Assembly (NCBI RefSeq): GCF_028291745.1
Contig: NZ_JAQGNQ010000068.1
Span: 1 to 64,000, forward strand
DNA length: 64,000 nucleotides
From: Ramlibacter sp.
GTDB lineage: Bacteria; Pseudomonadota; Gammaproteobacteria; Burkholderiales; Burkholderiaceae_C
Direction: 5' to 3'
How positions within the stretch are numbered: position 1 is the first letter of the stretch; every line of letters begins with the position of its first letter. The notes under the pieces are model-generated. The model saw only the letters and a list, made by a program, of their open reading frames with translations, did no database searches and was not told the origin of the DNA. A program made the position numbers and the translations under genes. Of the stretch, positions 34,367 through 43,038 are shown in pieces.

Positions 34367-34394
34367 GGAGGCGGATCGTAGGAACACAAACGCA

Positions 34395-34417
34395 TGAAGT
34401 AAAATGGTTTTTCCTCA
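34395..34417. promoter_or_regulatory. MetR operator between metE and metR
   Basis: An imperfect 23-base palindrome: arms TGAAGTAAAA and TTTTTCCTCA (8 of 10 positions pair) around TGG. MetR of enterics binds TGAA-N5-TTCA-type sites, and the location between the divergent metE and metR genes is as expected. Confidence 0.65.
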
Positions 34418-34444
34418 CGTATCCATGAGCGGAATTTATCGACT

Positions 34445-35335
34445 ATGCTGGAGCGCATCCACCTTGCCGTGCTGCGGGAAGTGGAGAAGCAGGGTTCCCT
34501 CACTGCTGCCGCCGACGTACTCTGCGTGACGCAGTCGGCCCTGAGCCACAGCATGAAGAAGCTCGAGCAGCAGCTCGGCACGAACGTCTGGCTGCGCGAA
34601 GGCCGCAGCCTGCGCTTGACGCAGGCTGGCCAATACCTGCTGGGGGTGGCGCATCGCGTGTTGCCGCAGCTGGAATTGGCAGAAGAGCGGCTGCGCCAGT
34701 TTGCGCAGGGCGAGTGCGGGTCTCTGCGCATCGGTATGGAGTGCCACCCCTGCTACCAGTGGCTGTTGAAGATCGTGTCGCCCTACCTCGCAGCCTGGCC
34801 CGGCGTCGACGTCGACGTGAAGCAGAAATTCCAGTTCGGCGGCATCGGTGCGCTCTTCGGCTATGAGATCGACCTGCTGGTGACGCCCGATCCGCTCTTC
34901 AAGCCCGGCCTTCGCTTCGAACCGGTGTTCGACTACGAGCAGGTGCTGGTCGTCGCTCGGGGCCACGCGCTGGCGAAAGCCGCTTACGTGAAGCCCAAGG
35001 ACCTGGAGCGAGAGGTGCTCATCACCTACCCGGTCGCCACCGACCGCCTCGACGTCTACAACCAGTTCCTGCTGCCCGCGGGCATCACGCCCAAGCGGCA
35101 CAAACCGATCGAGACGACCGACATCATGCTGCAGATGGTGGCCAGCGGCCGCGGCGTGGCTGCCCTGCCCCGCTGGCTGGTGGAAGAGTCCGCCGGCAGG
35201 TTCGACATCGTTCCCGTGCGCCTGGGCCCGCGCGGCATCGCCAAGCAGATCCACCTCGGAATGCGCGAAAGCGATGCCGCCATCGACTATCTGCGGGCCT
35301 TCGTCGAGATTGCCCGCAACTCGCGTCAGCTATAG
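34445..35335 (+). CDS. metR: LysR-family regulator MetR
   Basis: A 296-residue LysR-type activator of methionine genes. The N-terminal HTH (residues ~1-60) reads LERIHLAVLREVEKQGSLTA and VTQSALSHSMKKLEQQLG. The effector domain includes LRIGMECHPCYQWLLKIVSP, matching MetR proteins, which sense homocysteine. It is divergent from metE, the classic arrangement. ATG 34445 gives the standard family start. Confidence 0.92.
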   Translation: MLERIHLAVLREVEKQGSLTAAADVLCVTQSALSHSMKKLEQQLGTNVWLREGRSLRLTQAGQYLLGVAHRVLPQLELAEERLRQFAQGECGSLRIGMECHPCYQWLLKIVSPYLAAWPGVDVDVKQKFQFGGIGALFGYEIDLLVTPDPLFKPGLRFEPVFDYEQVLVVARGHALAKAAYVKPKDLEREVLITYPVATDRLDVYNQFLLPAGITPKRHKPIETTDIMLQMVASGRGVAALPRWLVEESAGRFDIVPVRLGPRGIAKQIHLGMRESDAAIDYLRAFVEIARNSRQL

Positions 35336-35409
35336 CGCCTCCCCAGCGCGCCCATTCGGGCTTGCCGACCTGCACCGGGCCGCTGGAGCGGTGCGCTCGA
35401 GTGCTGCGC

Positions 35410-36390
35410 TCACTCCACCTTGCCGATGCGCTGGACCGCTGCCTTGATCCGTGCGAAGTCCTTGTCCAGGAACTCGTTGAACGCGGGCGCGTCGCGGTAG
35501 TCCACCAGTGCCCCCGCGCCGGACATGCGCTGAGCGAAGGCAGGGTCTTGCTGCACCGCCTGCGCGATGTCCGCACGGATCCTGCGGGTCAGCGCCTCCG
35601 GTGTCTTCGCCGGTGCGAACACCCCGATCCAGAGATAGAACTCGGCCCCGTTGTAGCCGAGCTCGACGGATGTGGGAACGTCTGGCAGCGATGGGTGTCG
35701 CCTGGCACCTGTTTGCACCAGAGGCCTGAGTGCGCCGCTCTTGATGTACGGCGCCACGGCCGCCGGCACGCTGGCCGTCAGCGCTACTTCCCCCGCCAGC
35801 ACGGCCATGATGGACGGACCACCACCCTTGTACGGGATGTGGCGCAGCTTGATTCCCGCGCTGTGGGCCACCATCTCGATCGGCAGATGCGAGGCGCCGT
35901 ACACGCCCGACGAGCCATAGGAGATGGCATCCGGCCGCTTCTTCGCATCGGCGACCAGATCCTGGAATGTCTTCCAGGGCGCGTCCGCCTTCACGACGAG
36001 CACCGTCGGATCGGACACGAGCAGCGCCAGCGGCTGGAAGTCCGAGCGCTCGTACGGCGGGGGGCGGTCGAACATCCGCTCCGACTCCGGCAGCGACAGC
36101 AGGCCCGGGTTGGTGACCAGCAGCGTGTAGCCGTCCGGTGCCGCGCGCTTGACATACCCCGCGCCGATGCCGCCGCCTGCCCCCGCGCGGTTGTTGATCA
36201 CGACCGGCTGCTTCCACACCTTGCCAAGGCCTTCGCCGAGGAAACGTGCCGGGGCATCGGCTGCTCCGCCGGGTGGGAACGGCACGGTCAGGTCCACCGG
36301 CCGCGCGGGAAAGTCCTGCGCGCCTACCGCGCTCGTCGCCAGCAGCAGCGCGCAGGCCGCGACCTTCCAGTACCTGTTCAACGCGTACAT
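35410..36390 (-). CDS. Bug/TctC-type periplasmic solute receptor (fourth of six)
   Basis: A 326-residue receptor: signal peptide to about residue 24 (LLLATSAVGAQ), FPARPVDLTVPFPPGGAADA and the HIPYKGGGPSIMAVLAGEVA segment. It lies 66 bases downstream of an Ldh2-family dehydrogenase in the same direction, so the two probably form an operon for uptake and oxidation of a 2-hydroxy or imino acid. It is convergent with metR. Confidence 0.87.
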   Translation of the reverse strand: MYALNRYWKVAACALLLATSAVGAQDFPARPVDLTVPFPPGGAADAPARFLGEGLGKVWKQPVVINNRAGAGGGIGAGYVKRAAPDGYTLLVTNPGLLSLPESERMFDRPPPYERSDFQPLALLVSDPTVLVVKADAPWKTFQDLVADAKKRPDAISYGSSGVYGASHLPIEMVAHSAGIKLRHIPYKGGGPSIMAVLAGEVALTASVPAAVAPYIKSGALRPLVQTGARRHPSLPDVPTSVELGYNGAEFYLWIGVFAPAKTPEALTRRIRADIAQAVQQDPAFAQRMSGAGALVDYRDAPAFNEFLDKDFARIKAAVQRIGKVE

Positions 36391-36456
36391 CCAGCCTCCG
36401 TGATCGATGTCGAAACTTTCGTGCTCCCGTCGCCAGCGCGTGTCATCACGCTTTCC

Positions 36457-37500
36457 TCAGTCGGGCAGCACCGGAAACCCCTTCATGTCGACGCCCAGGG
36501 TCCCCGCCACATCGGACAGCGCGCCCCAGGTATCCGCCGGGAGGCGGATGCCGGCCTCAAGCCGCTGCTGGCGCGCGCGGTGCTCCGGCTCCCCGGGCAC
36601 CAGCACCTCCTCGAAGCCCGGTGCCGGCGGCACGGACTTGATGCGATCCAGCGTTGCCGCCATCGCCTTCGCGTACTCCTCGAATGGCCGGAACACGGTG
36701 GCTTCCACCGCGAAGATGAAGATGCCGCTGCGCTTGGTGACCCCGGGGAAGGCGTCGGCGCCCGCCAGAGGTCCGCTCAGGAGTTCGGCGATCACCGCCA
36801 GTGCGTAGCCCTTGTGTCCGCCGAAGGGCAGCAGGAAGCCGCCGTCAAGGAATGCCGAGGGATCGCGCGAGGGCTTGCCGTCCCGGTCGCAGATGACGTC
36901 CGGGGGCAGCAATTCGTGCCTGGCCTTCGCCACCTTGACCTTGCCGGCCGCTATGGCCGACGTGGCGATGTCCAGCGTGACCGGCGCACCGCCGGGATTC
37001 GGAATGGAGAATGCGATCGGATTGGTGCCGAGCACGGCGGCCGCGCCGCCATAAGGCGCCGTCATCGGCCGGTCCACGGTGCCGATGGCCATGAACATGA
37101 CCACCCCCTGGCGGGCGGCACGGTCCGTGAACGCCGCCAGGCGCCCCGTATGGGCGGCCTGAACGACGGACACCGCCGCCACCTTGTGCTGCTTCGCCTT
37201 GGCGATCGCGAGGTCGGCAGCGAACGCGCCAGTCACCTGCCCCAGTGCCCAGTTTCCGGTGACCAGCGCGGTGGTGTCTGTCTCGGAGATCACGACCGGT
37301 CGGGCCGCAGGCACGATCTCGCCGTCGTGGATGCTGCGGATGTACTCCGGGATGCGCAGCACGCCGTGCGAATCGTGACCGGCGAGATTGTTTTCGACCA
37401 GCACCTGCGCGACGCGATCCGCAAGGTCGGCGGGCGCGCCCGCCCTTTCGAAAATGGCGCGCGTGAGTCGCTCCAGGGCATCCTTGGTCAAGACGGGCAT
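36457..37500 (-). CDS. Ldh2-type malate/L-lactate (or ureidoglycolate/imino-acid) dehydrogenase
   Basis: A 347-residue NAD(P)-dependent oxidoreductase of the LDH2/MDH2 family, unrelated to classical Rossmann lactate dehydrogenases. Motifs are NNLAGHDSHGVLRIPEYI (catalytic His region, His42/His45), APYGGAAAVLGTNPIAFSIP and LPFGGHKGYALAVIAELLSG. Family members oxidise malate, sulfolactate or ureidoglycolate, or reduce delta1-piperideine-2-carboxylate; the substrate cannot be told from sequence. ATG 37500 gives the normal family start. An 18-bp perfect palindrome lies 74 bases upstream, and a TctC receptor gene follows. Confidence 0.85.
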   Translation of the reverse strand: MPVLTKDALERLTRAIFERAGAPADLADRVAQVLVENNLAGHDSHGVLRIPEYIRSIHDGEIVPAARPVVISETDTTALVTGNWALGQVTGAFAADLAIAKAKQHKVAAVSVVQAAHTGRLAAFTDRAARQGVVMFMAIGTVDRPMTAPYGGAAAVLGTNPIAFSIPNPGGAPVTLDIATSAIAAGKVKVAKARHELLPPDVICDRDGKPSRDPSAFLDGGFLLPFGGHKGYALAVIAELLSGPLAGADAFPGVTKRSGIFIFAVEATVFRPFEEYAKAMAATLDRIKSVPPAPGFEEVLVPGEPEHRARQQRLEAGIRLPADTWGALSDVAGTLGVDMKGFPVLPD

Positions 37501-37573
37501 CGGGTTCTCTCCGCTGCGTGGAAAAGGGCACTGCGACCGGCGGTAACCGGGGCGGCGCTGGTGGATCAGCACA

Positions 37574-37591
37574 GTTGATCGGACGATCAAC
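37574..37591. promoter_or_regulatory. 18-bp perfect palindrome upstream of the Ldh2-type operon
   Basis: GTTGATCG-GA-CGATCAAC, with 8-bp perfect arms and a 2-base spacer. The TTGATCG half-sites resemble operators of FadR-subfamily GntR regulators. No GntR gene is adjacent, so the regulator would act from elsewhere. Confidence 0.5.
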
Positions 37592-37840
37592 AGCCGACAG
37601 TCTGAAGCAGCGGAGATTCGGGCGCATTGGGGATGCTCCGGATTGCGCCAAGCGGGCCGCACAGCGTCTCGCGGCAGGAAGCCGGCACATCGGCAACCAG
37701 GCTTGGATGGCCGCCCGAGGACGGCTTCGGGCCGATCGCGCGACGGCCAGGCCAACGAATCTGAGTCCGGTTTTCATGAACATCTCCTTTTTTCGACTTC
37801 TTCCAGTTGGGTGCTGGCGAAGAGCAAAGGTCCGCGCCAA
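37592..37840 (-). other. Region with an orphan start signal
   Basis: On the minus strand AAAGGAGATGTTC precedes an ATG at 37777 (MKTGLRFVGLAVAR), a good initiation site for a signal peptide. The frame then continues with unrelated, Arg/Pro-rich sequence. It may be the 5' stub of a lost exported protein. Confidence 0.25.
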
Positions 37841-38242
37841 TCACGGCAAGGCTTGCACCCCTAAGCACGCCGTGCTTCCTCGGCGCAGCAGGTGAAGAAC
37901 ACCGCGAACGACGTGGAGATCGCGATCGATTGGCGTGCGTTGGTATGGCCGGCGGAAGGCGACCAGCTCCGACCCGCGTTGGAATGGCTTCAGATGCTTC
38001 GAGCACACGCGCCCAGACACCTCCCAAAGCGTGGCAAGCGCCTGGGCGACCGGCTCGCCGTATCGCCGCGACGACGCCCGGCGATACACGTCCTTGGGTG
38101 CTGTTCCCAGCAGCCGGATGGCGTTCTTGCGGTGATACCCCGTCGTCGCGACGAACTCGTCCAGGATCGCGCCGCGATCACCTTGTGGACTGACGCGGTA
38201 GCGCGCGCCAACCGCCTGGACCAACTCTTTGCGAGTTCCCAT
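37841..38242 (-). pseudogene. N-terminal remnant of an integrase-type (ISNCY-like) transposase
   Basis: From ATG 38242 the frame reads TRKELVQAVGARYRVS, then DEFVATTGYHRKNAIRLLG and YGEPVAQALATLWEVSGRVC followed by SKHLKP. This is the N-terminal helix-turn-helix part of a family of large integrase-domain transposases (TGYHRKHAIRLL hallmark). Homology ends near 37982; the rest of the frame to 37841 is out of register, and the catalytic DDE domain is absent. It is a relic of an insertion in the gap before the Ldh2-type operon. Confidence 0.6.
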
Positions 38243-38626
38243 GCTGATCTTCCTCATGGTCAGATGCTCGCCGAGCCATCCGTGCCCGTCGAGTGACATG
38301 AGGCTCATGGCGTACTTAGCCCCTCCACTAGCAATCACCGTGAGTCAATGCGGGGGTCAAATTCTGATGTCGCTTGACACCCTGGACCAAAGGGAGGCTT
38401 TGTCCCGCACACGGGCGGCTTCCCGGGTGCGATGAATCGCTCCTCTCCCCTCTGTCTTCTCGGCGGCGTCGCTCGATCGACAGCGCGGGCGTGCGTGCCC
38501 CTGGCTCACCTGCGCGGCGCGATGTTCTGCACATCACGATTACGCATGCGCCCATCCCGCGCGATGCATGGCGCTGGCCCGCGCGCGAACCTAAGATCGC
38601 GGCGTTTCACTCAGCCAGGATACGCA
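38243..38626. other. Gene-free stretch before the cupin gene
   Basis: About 380 bases without a convincing gene. GGGGTCAAATTCTGATGTCG near 38351-38370 followed by CTTGACACC looks like an insertion-sequence end belonging with the adjacent transposase relic, but I cannot find its partner. Confidence 0.25.
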
Positions 38627-39112
38627 ATGACCAAGCAATACCGGATGCCCATCGTCCACTGCACGCCCGAACAGATGGACAAGCGCGTGGCCCGATTCGA
38701 CCAGCTGAAGTACCCCCCCAACCGTTATCACGACAGCCAGCTTGCCGGCCATGCACGCAAGAACTTCCTCGTGGTGGGCACCGGTCTGGTCGCGGAGGGT
38801 GCCTCGGATCCCTGGTCGGCGATCCCGGTCAAGGAAGGCTTCCAGATGTCTTACATCAAGGCGGTGCCGGGCAACGGTCCCATGCTGCACAACCACGACA
38901 CCAATGAAACGTTCATCTGCCTCGAAGGCAAGTGGATGGTGATCTGGGGCCAACATGCCGAGCACTCCGTGCTGTTGAACAAGTACGACGTCTGCTCCAT
39001 TCCGCCGTACGTGCCTCGTCGCTTCGAGTGCGTTGAGGCGGCCCCGGGCCAAGAGGAAGGCCTGCTGCAATCCATCCAGCCGGGCGACAAGCCCGAGGTG
39101 GAATGGATCTGA
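38627..39112 (+). CDS. Single-domain cupin protein
   Basis: A 161-residue cupin with the metal-binding motifs of the RmlC-like fold: GNGPMLHNHDTNETFICLEG (His, His, Glu) and a second motif around YDVCSIPPYVPRRFECVE. There is no signal peptide. Family members include dioxygenases, isomerases and binding proteins, and the function cannot be assigned. ATG 38627 is preceded by CCAGGATACGC. It stands alone on the plus strand, convergent with a LysR gene one base away. Confidence 0.7.
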   Translation: MTKQYRMPIVHCTPEQMDKRVARFDQLKYPPNRYHDSQLAGHARKNFLVVGTGLVAEGASDPWSAIPVKEGFQMSYIKAVPGNGPMLHNHDTNETFICLEGKWMVIWGQHAEHSVLLNKYDVCSIPPYVPRRFECVEAAPGQEEGLLQSIQPGDKPEVEWI

Positions 39113-39113
39113 G

Positions 39114-40055
39114 CTAGTCCGGGCGGGCACTGGGCGCTTGCGCGGCCAGCTTGCCTGCCACGTCGCGCACCACCTGGCGCAGCCACTTGTGCGGCGGGTT
39201 CTGGTGCATGCGGTCGTGCCAATACATTCCCACTCGCACCTCGGCCAGCGCAAGTGGCGGCGGGAAGGTCTGCAACCCCAGCAAGGGGGCGAAGCGATCC
39301 GCGATGCCCACGGGAATGGTCGCCAGGAAGTCCGTGCGCGACACGACCGCCGGCACCGCAATGGCCGAGGGCAGCCACACGCCCATTCTGCGTTCGCGTC
39401 CGAGCTGCTGCAGCGCGGCGTCCACGGCGACCTCGATCGAGGAGCCGCCGCGCCCCAGCTTGTGGCCTGCATGCGGCCACCGCAGGAACGCGTCAAGCGT
39501 CAGTTCGCCGTTCAGAGGATGCGACCGGGCCGCGATGACCGTCAGCTTCTGCGCCCACAGCGCACTGGAGCGCAAGCCTTCCGGCGCGGTGCGGGTGAAG
39601 CTCAGGAGCAGGTCGATCTCGCCTTCCTCCAGGGCCTGTCGTGCCCGCTGGAGTTCGGGAATGCGCACGCGCAACTGCACGCGCGGTGCCAGCTGGCGCA
39701 TGCGCTCGATCAGCGAGGGCAGCAGCATGAAGGAGACGGATTCGCTCGCCGCCAGTTCGAACGTGAGTTCCGCGGTGCCTGGGTCGAACGGCTGATCGGC
39801 CACCAGTGCGCGGTCGATCGTGTCGATGGCGGCGCCAAGCGTGGCGGCGAGTTCCCGCGCGCGCTCGGTTGGCACCATGCCCTTTTCCGTGCGCACCAGC
39901 AGTGGGTCATTGAAGATCCCGCGCAGCCGGCGCAGGACGGCGCTCATGGCGGGCTGCGTGGAACCCATGCGCTCCGCGGCCTTGGTGACATGCGCCTCCT
40001 CGACGAAGGCGCGAAGGCAGCGCAGAAGGTAGATGTCCAGGTGCTTGTCGGGCAT
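39114..40055 (-). CDS. LysR-family transcriptional regulator
   Basis: A 313-residue LysR-type regulator: HTH in residues ~5-65 (YLLRCLRAFVEEAHVTKAAE and GSTQPAMSAVLRRLRGIF) and a PBP2-type effector domain. It resembles the NodD/LinR/aromatic-degradation-type branch that begins with a DxxLL-like start. It lies 150 bases downstream of a ThDP-enzyme gene on the same strand and probably regulates that operon. An in-frame upstream ATG at 40094 would add 13 residues; 40055 matches the usual family start. Confidence 0.8.
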   Translation of the reverse strand: MPDKHLDIYLLRCLRAFVEEAHVTKAAERMGSTQPAMSAVLRRLRGIFNDPLLVRTEKGMVPTERARELAATLGAAIDTIDRALVADQPFDPGTAELTFELAASESVSFMLLPSLIERMRQLAPRVQLRVRIPELQRARQALEEGEIDLLLSFTRTAPEGLRSSALWAQKLTVIAARSHPLNGELTLDAFLRWPHAGHKLGRGGSSIEVAVDAALQQLGRERRMGVWLPSAIAVPAVVSRTDFLATIPVGIADRFAPLLGLQTFPPPLALAEVRVGMYWHDRMHQNPPHKWLRQVVRDVAGKLAAQAPSARPD

Positions 40056-40204
40056 GGCAGGTGCGGCGCGGACGCCCCCTGCGGTTCCGTGCATGACCAC
40101 GCGCAGGGCCGCGCGTGGGCTGCGGGCGTCCGACTCGCGGTCGCTGGTCGGCTGCGGCGATTCTACTGCCGGGGTGGCGCGGCCCCGCAGGTCCCCGCAG
40201 CCGC

Positions 40205-41887
40205 TCAAGCCGCAGGCGCCCAGGGGTCCGGCGCGCGACCGAGGAAATCCGTGGCGACGTCGACCACGGTCACCTTGTCTGCATTCATTGCCTCGTCCAG
40301 CGCGCCCCTCAACTGGCTTGTCTGCGTCACGCGGATGCCATTGGCGCCGAAGGAGCGCGCGATGGCGGCAAAGTCGGTGGACCGGAACGCAGCCAGCTCG
40401 CGCACCTGCTCCATCGGCATGCCGCGCGCCACCATGTTGCAGGCGTCCTGCCCGAAGCCCGAGTTGTTGTTGACGACAACCGTGATCGGCAGGTCGTAGC
40501 GCAGCGCCGTCTCCAGCTCCGCCAGATGGTAGTAGAAGGCGCCGTCGCCGTTGAAGCACACCACCTTGCGGTCCGGTGCTGCGCATTTCGCGCCAAGCGC
40601 CGCCGGGAAGGACCAGCCCAGCGACCCCGCCGCCCTCAGGTAGCCTTGGCCGGCGGTGAACTCCATGTGGGTCGACGTCCAGATCGCGGAGTAGCCGGTG
40701 TCTGCCACGACGATGCCGTCGTGGGGTAGCGCGCGGGTGATTTCCGCGCAGAGGCGCTCTACGCGGATGGGACTGCCGTCCGCAGTGCGCAGCGGTGCCA
40801 CTTCCTGGCGCCACGCGGCCATCGCCAGCGTCGCCTGGCGGCCAAACGCTTCGTCGCTTCGGTAGTCGCCCAGCAGGTTGGCCAACGCCTCCAGGGCCAG
40901 CCTGGGATCGCCCACGACCGGAACTGCCTGCGGATAGACGCGCCCGACCTCGGTCGGGTCTGCATCGATCTGAACCAGCGCTTGATGCGTGGCAGGAATG
41001 CGCCACGCATGGGTGTTCTGGTCGCTCAGCTGCGCGCCCACCACGAGCACCACGTCCGCGTCATGCACGATCCGGTTGGTGACGAACATGCCATAGCTGC
41101 CGACCGTGCCGATGGCGAGCGCGTCCTCGGTTGGCAGGATGGCGCGGGCACCCACGGTGGTGGCGACCGGCGCGCCGATCTGGCGAGCGAGGGCGCACAA
41201 CGCGGGGCCGGCCCCGGTCACCACCGCATCGCTGCCGGCCACGATCACCACCTTGCGGCCACCGCGCACCGCGGCGGCTGCTGCCTGCAGTTGGTAGTCG
41301 GCGGGCGCGAGCAGAGGCCTCTGAATGTTTCGCAGCAGGTCGGCGGGGACCGCACTGTCGTCCAGCGTTTCCTTCTCCAGGAATTCCGCCATCAGACCCG
41401 CGACGTCCAGGTGAACGGGACGAGGCGCCCCGGCCAGCGCGGTGCGCCAGGCGTTCGCCAGGAGCCGCGGCAGGTCGGCCGCGCGCGTCACGTTGCCTGA
41501 GTGCCGAGTGACCGCGGCAAACGCCTTGGCGTGGTCGATCTCCTGGTAGGCATTGCGGTCCTGCTCCGCCTGCGGCTTGCGACCGGTGATGGCGATCAGC
41601 GGCGTGCGCGCCAGCCAGGCGTCCTGCAGGCCGGCGGCGAGGTTGGCAGCCCCTACCGACTGCGCCCAGCACAGCCCGGGTTTGCCGGAAATGCGAGCGT
41701 AGCCGTCGGCCATGTACGCCGCTGCCTTTTCCGTGTGCGGCAGCACGGTGCGCACGCCCAGGCGGCGCAGCTCGTTGAGCGTGTCGCGCAGGATCGCTTC
41801 GAGGAAAAACACGTGGCTCACGCCCGCGTTCGCGATCTGTTCGGCCATCCAGAGGGATGCCTTCTTCGGCTGCGGCTGGTCGTTCAT
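40205..41887 (-). CDS. Thiamine-diphosphate-dependent enzyme (acetolactate synthase-like)
   Basis: A 560-residue ThDP enzyme of the acetohydroxyacid-synthase/benzoylformate-decarboxylase superfamily. The activating Glu53 is in LPHTEKAAAYMADGYARI, a FAD/NAD-like central domain spans ~190-330, and the ThDP/Mg motif is CFNGDGAFYYHLAELETALR followed by NNNSGFGQ. No small (IlvN) subunit gene is adjacent and a TctC receptor precedes it, so a catabolic decarboxylase or ligase is more likely than branched-chain amino-acid synthesis. The substrate is probably a 2-oxo acid. The next upstream gene (TctC) is 18 bases away, indicating an operon. Confidence 0.85.
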   Translation of the reverse strand: MNDQPQPKKASLWMAEQIANAGVSHVFFLEAILRDTLNELRRLGVRTVLPHTEKAAAYMADGYARISGKPGLCWAQSVGAANLAAGLQDAWLARTPLIAITGRKPQAEQDRNAYQEIDHAKAFAAVTRHSGNVTRAADLPRLLANAWRTALAGAPRPVHLDVAGLMAEFLEKETLDDSAVPADLLRNIQRPLLAPADYQLQAAAAAVRGGRKVVIVAGSDAVVTGAGPALCALARQIGAPVATTVGARAILPTEDALAIGTVGSYGMFVTNRIVHDADVVLVVGAQLSDQNTHAWRIPATHQALVQIDADPTEVGRVYPQAVPVVGDPRLALEALANLLGDYRSDEAFGRQATLAMAAWRQEVAPLRTADGSPIRVERLCAEITRALPHDGIVVADTGYSAIWTSTHMEFTAGQGYLRAAGSLGWSFPAALGAKCAAPDRKVVCFNGDGAFYYHLAELETALRYDLPITVVVNNNSGFGQDACNMVARGMPMEQVRELAAFRSTDFAAIARSFGANGIRVTQTSQLRGALDEAMNADKVTVVDVATDFLGRAPDPWAPAA

Positions 41888-41905
41888 GGTGCGCGTCCGT
41901 CTCGT

Positions 41906-42871
41906 TCATTCGGCCTTGATGCCGGCTTCGGTGATCAGCCTGGACCACTTGCGCGCGTCCTTCTGCACCATCGTCTCGAACTCCTTGCCGTTGCCGGAAA
42001 TGGGCACCATGCCGCGCGCGAACACCACTTTGCGGAACTCGGGGTCCTCCATCACCTCGCGCAGCGACTGGGTCAGCTTGTCGGCGACCGCGTTGGGCAG
42101 GCCCGCGGGTCCGACGATGCCGGCCCACGACGAAGCCTCGAAGCCGGGCACGCCCTGTTCCGCGATCGTCGGGATGTTCTTCTCCGACTCCAGCCGCGCC
42201 GGCTCCGAGACTCCGAGACCGACGACCTTGCCGCTGTTCACGAAGTCCATGATCGACGGACCCGAACCGAAGGTGAAGGTCACTTCTCCACCCATCAGCG
42301 CCACGGCGGCCGGGCCGCTGCCCCGGTACGCGACGTGCGTCATCTGCGTGCCGGTGGCGTGCGCGAGCAGTGCTCCGGCCAGGTGCGTGCTGTTGCCGAT
42401 GCCGGCGGAGCTGTAGGTGACCTTGCCCGGTTCGGCCTTTGCCTTGGCGATCAGTTGTGCCACCGTCTTGACGCCGGAGTTCGGCGCCACCGCCAGGAAC
42501 AGCGGGAACTTCACCATCGGGCCGATGTACGTGAAGTCTTTCGCCGGGTCGTAGGTGATGCCCTTCATGAGGAACGGGTTCACGTCGAGCGGACCAGAGG
42601 GGATGGTGGCGAGCGTGTAGCCGTCGGGCTTGGCCTGCTTCAACATCACCACGCCGATCGAGCCGTTGGCGCCTCCCTTGTTGTCTACCAGCACTGGCAC
42701 CTTCAGCTTGCCTTCCAGCTGCCTGGCAACCAGGCGGCTGATCACGTCGTTGCCGCCACCGGGCGCATACGGGACGATCAGGTGGATGGACTGCGACGGC
42801 CACGCGTCGGCGACGGCGACGCTGCTCGCCGCCAGCGCCAGCAGCGCAGCGATCATGTTCTTGGCTTGCAC
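41906..42871 (-). CDS. Bug/TctC-type periplasmic solute receptor (fifth of six)
   Basis: A 321-residue receptor: signal peptide to about residue 22 (ALAASSVAVADA), WPSQSIHLIVPYAPGGGNDV and the HVAYRGSGPAAVALMGGEVT segment. The GTG at 42871 is preferred as start because GAGGAGAC lies just upstream and it opens the signal peptide; a longer ATG frame adds a charged, unconserved extension. It is the first gene of the operon with the ThDP enzyme and probably binds that enzyme's substrate or precursor. Confidence 0.85.
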   Translation of the reverse strand: MQAKNMIAALLALAASSVAVADAWPSQSIHLIVPYAPGGGNDVISRLVARQLEGKLKVPVLVDNKGGANGSIGVVMLKQAKPDGYTLATIPSGPLDVNPFLMKGITYDPAKDFTYIGPMVKFPLFLAVAPNSGVKTVAQLIAKAKAEPGKVTYSSAGIGNSTHLAGALLAHATGTQMTHVAYRGSGPAAVALMGGEVTFTFGSGPSIMDFVNSGKVVGLGVSEPARLESEKNIPTIAEQGVPGFEASSWAGIVGPAGLPNAVADKLTQSLREVMEDPEFRKVVFARGMVPISGNGKEFETMVQKDARKWSRLITEAGIKAE

Positions 42872-42951
42872 GGGATTTGTCTCCTCGGGGGGAATGCGTG
42901 CGCGCGGGCGCCGCCGCGGTGCGGGGCGCTGGGCGCATCGAGGGGCCAAGT

Positions 42952-42985
42952 ATCAGAAGTTGGCGGGCCCTGCGCCATGTCTGAT
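42952..42985. promoter_or_regulatory. Nested inverted repeats in the TctC/hydrolase divergent promoter
   Basis: Outer arms ATCAGA / TCTGAT (42952-42957, 42980-42985) enclose inner arms TGGCG / CGCCA (42961-42965, 42973-42977). They lie 80 bases upstream of the TctC-ThDP operon, a plausible LysR-type binding region. Confidence 0.4.
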
Positions 42986-43038
42986 GGCTTATGCCCACAT
43001 CGCCCACTGGCATGCCGCGCGGGCCAACAATGCAGGGC

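Noticed and set aside
34367..34444. Cobalamin or SAM riboswitch before metE
   Set aside because: The gap is only 78 bases and shows a MetR-type palindrome but no B12 box or SAM-aptamer pattern.
40205..41887. Assignment as biosynthetic acetolactate synthase IlvB
   Set aside because: There is no adjacent ilvN or ilvC, and the gene is in an operon with a TctC receptor; a general ThDP-enzyme label is safer.
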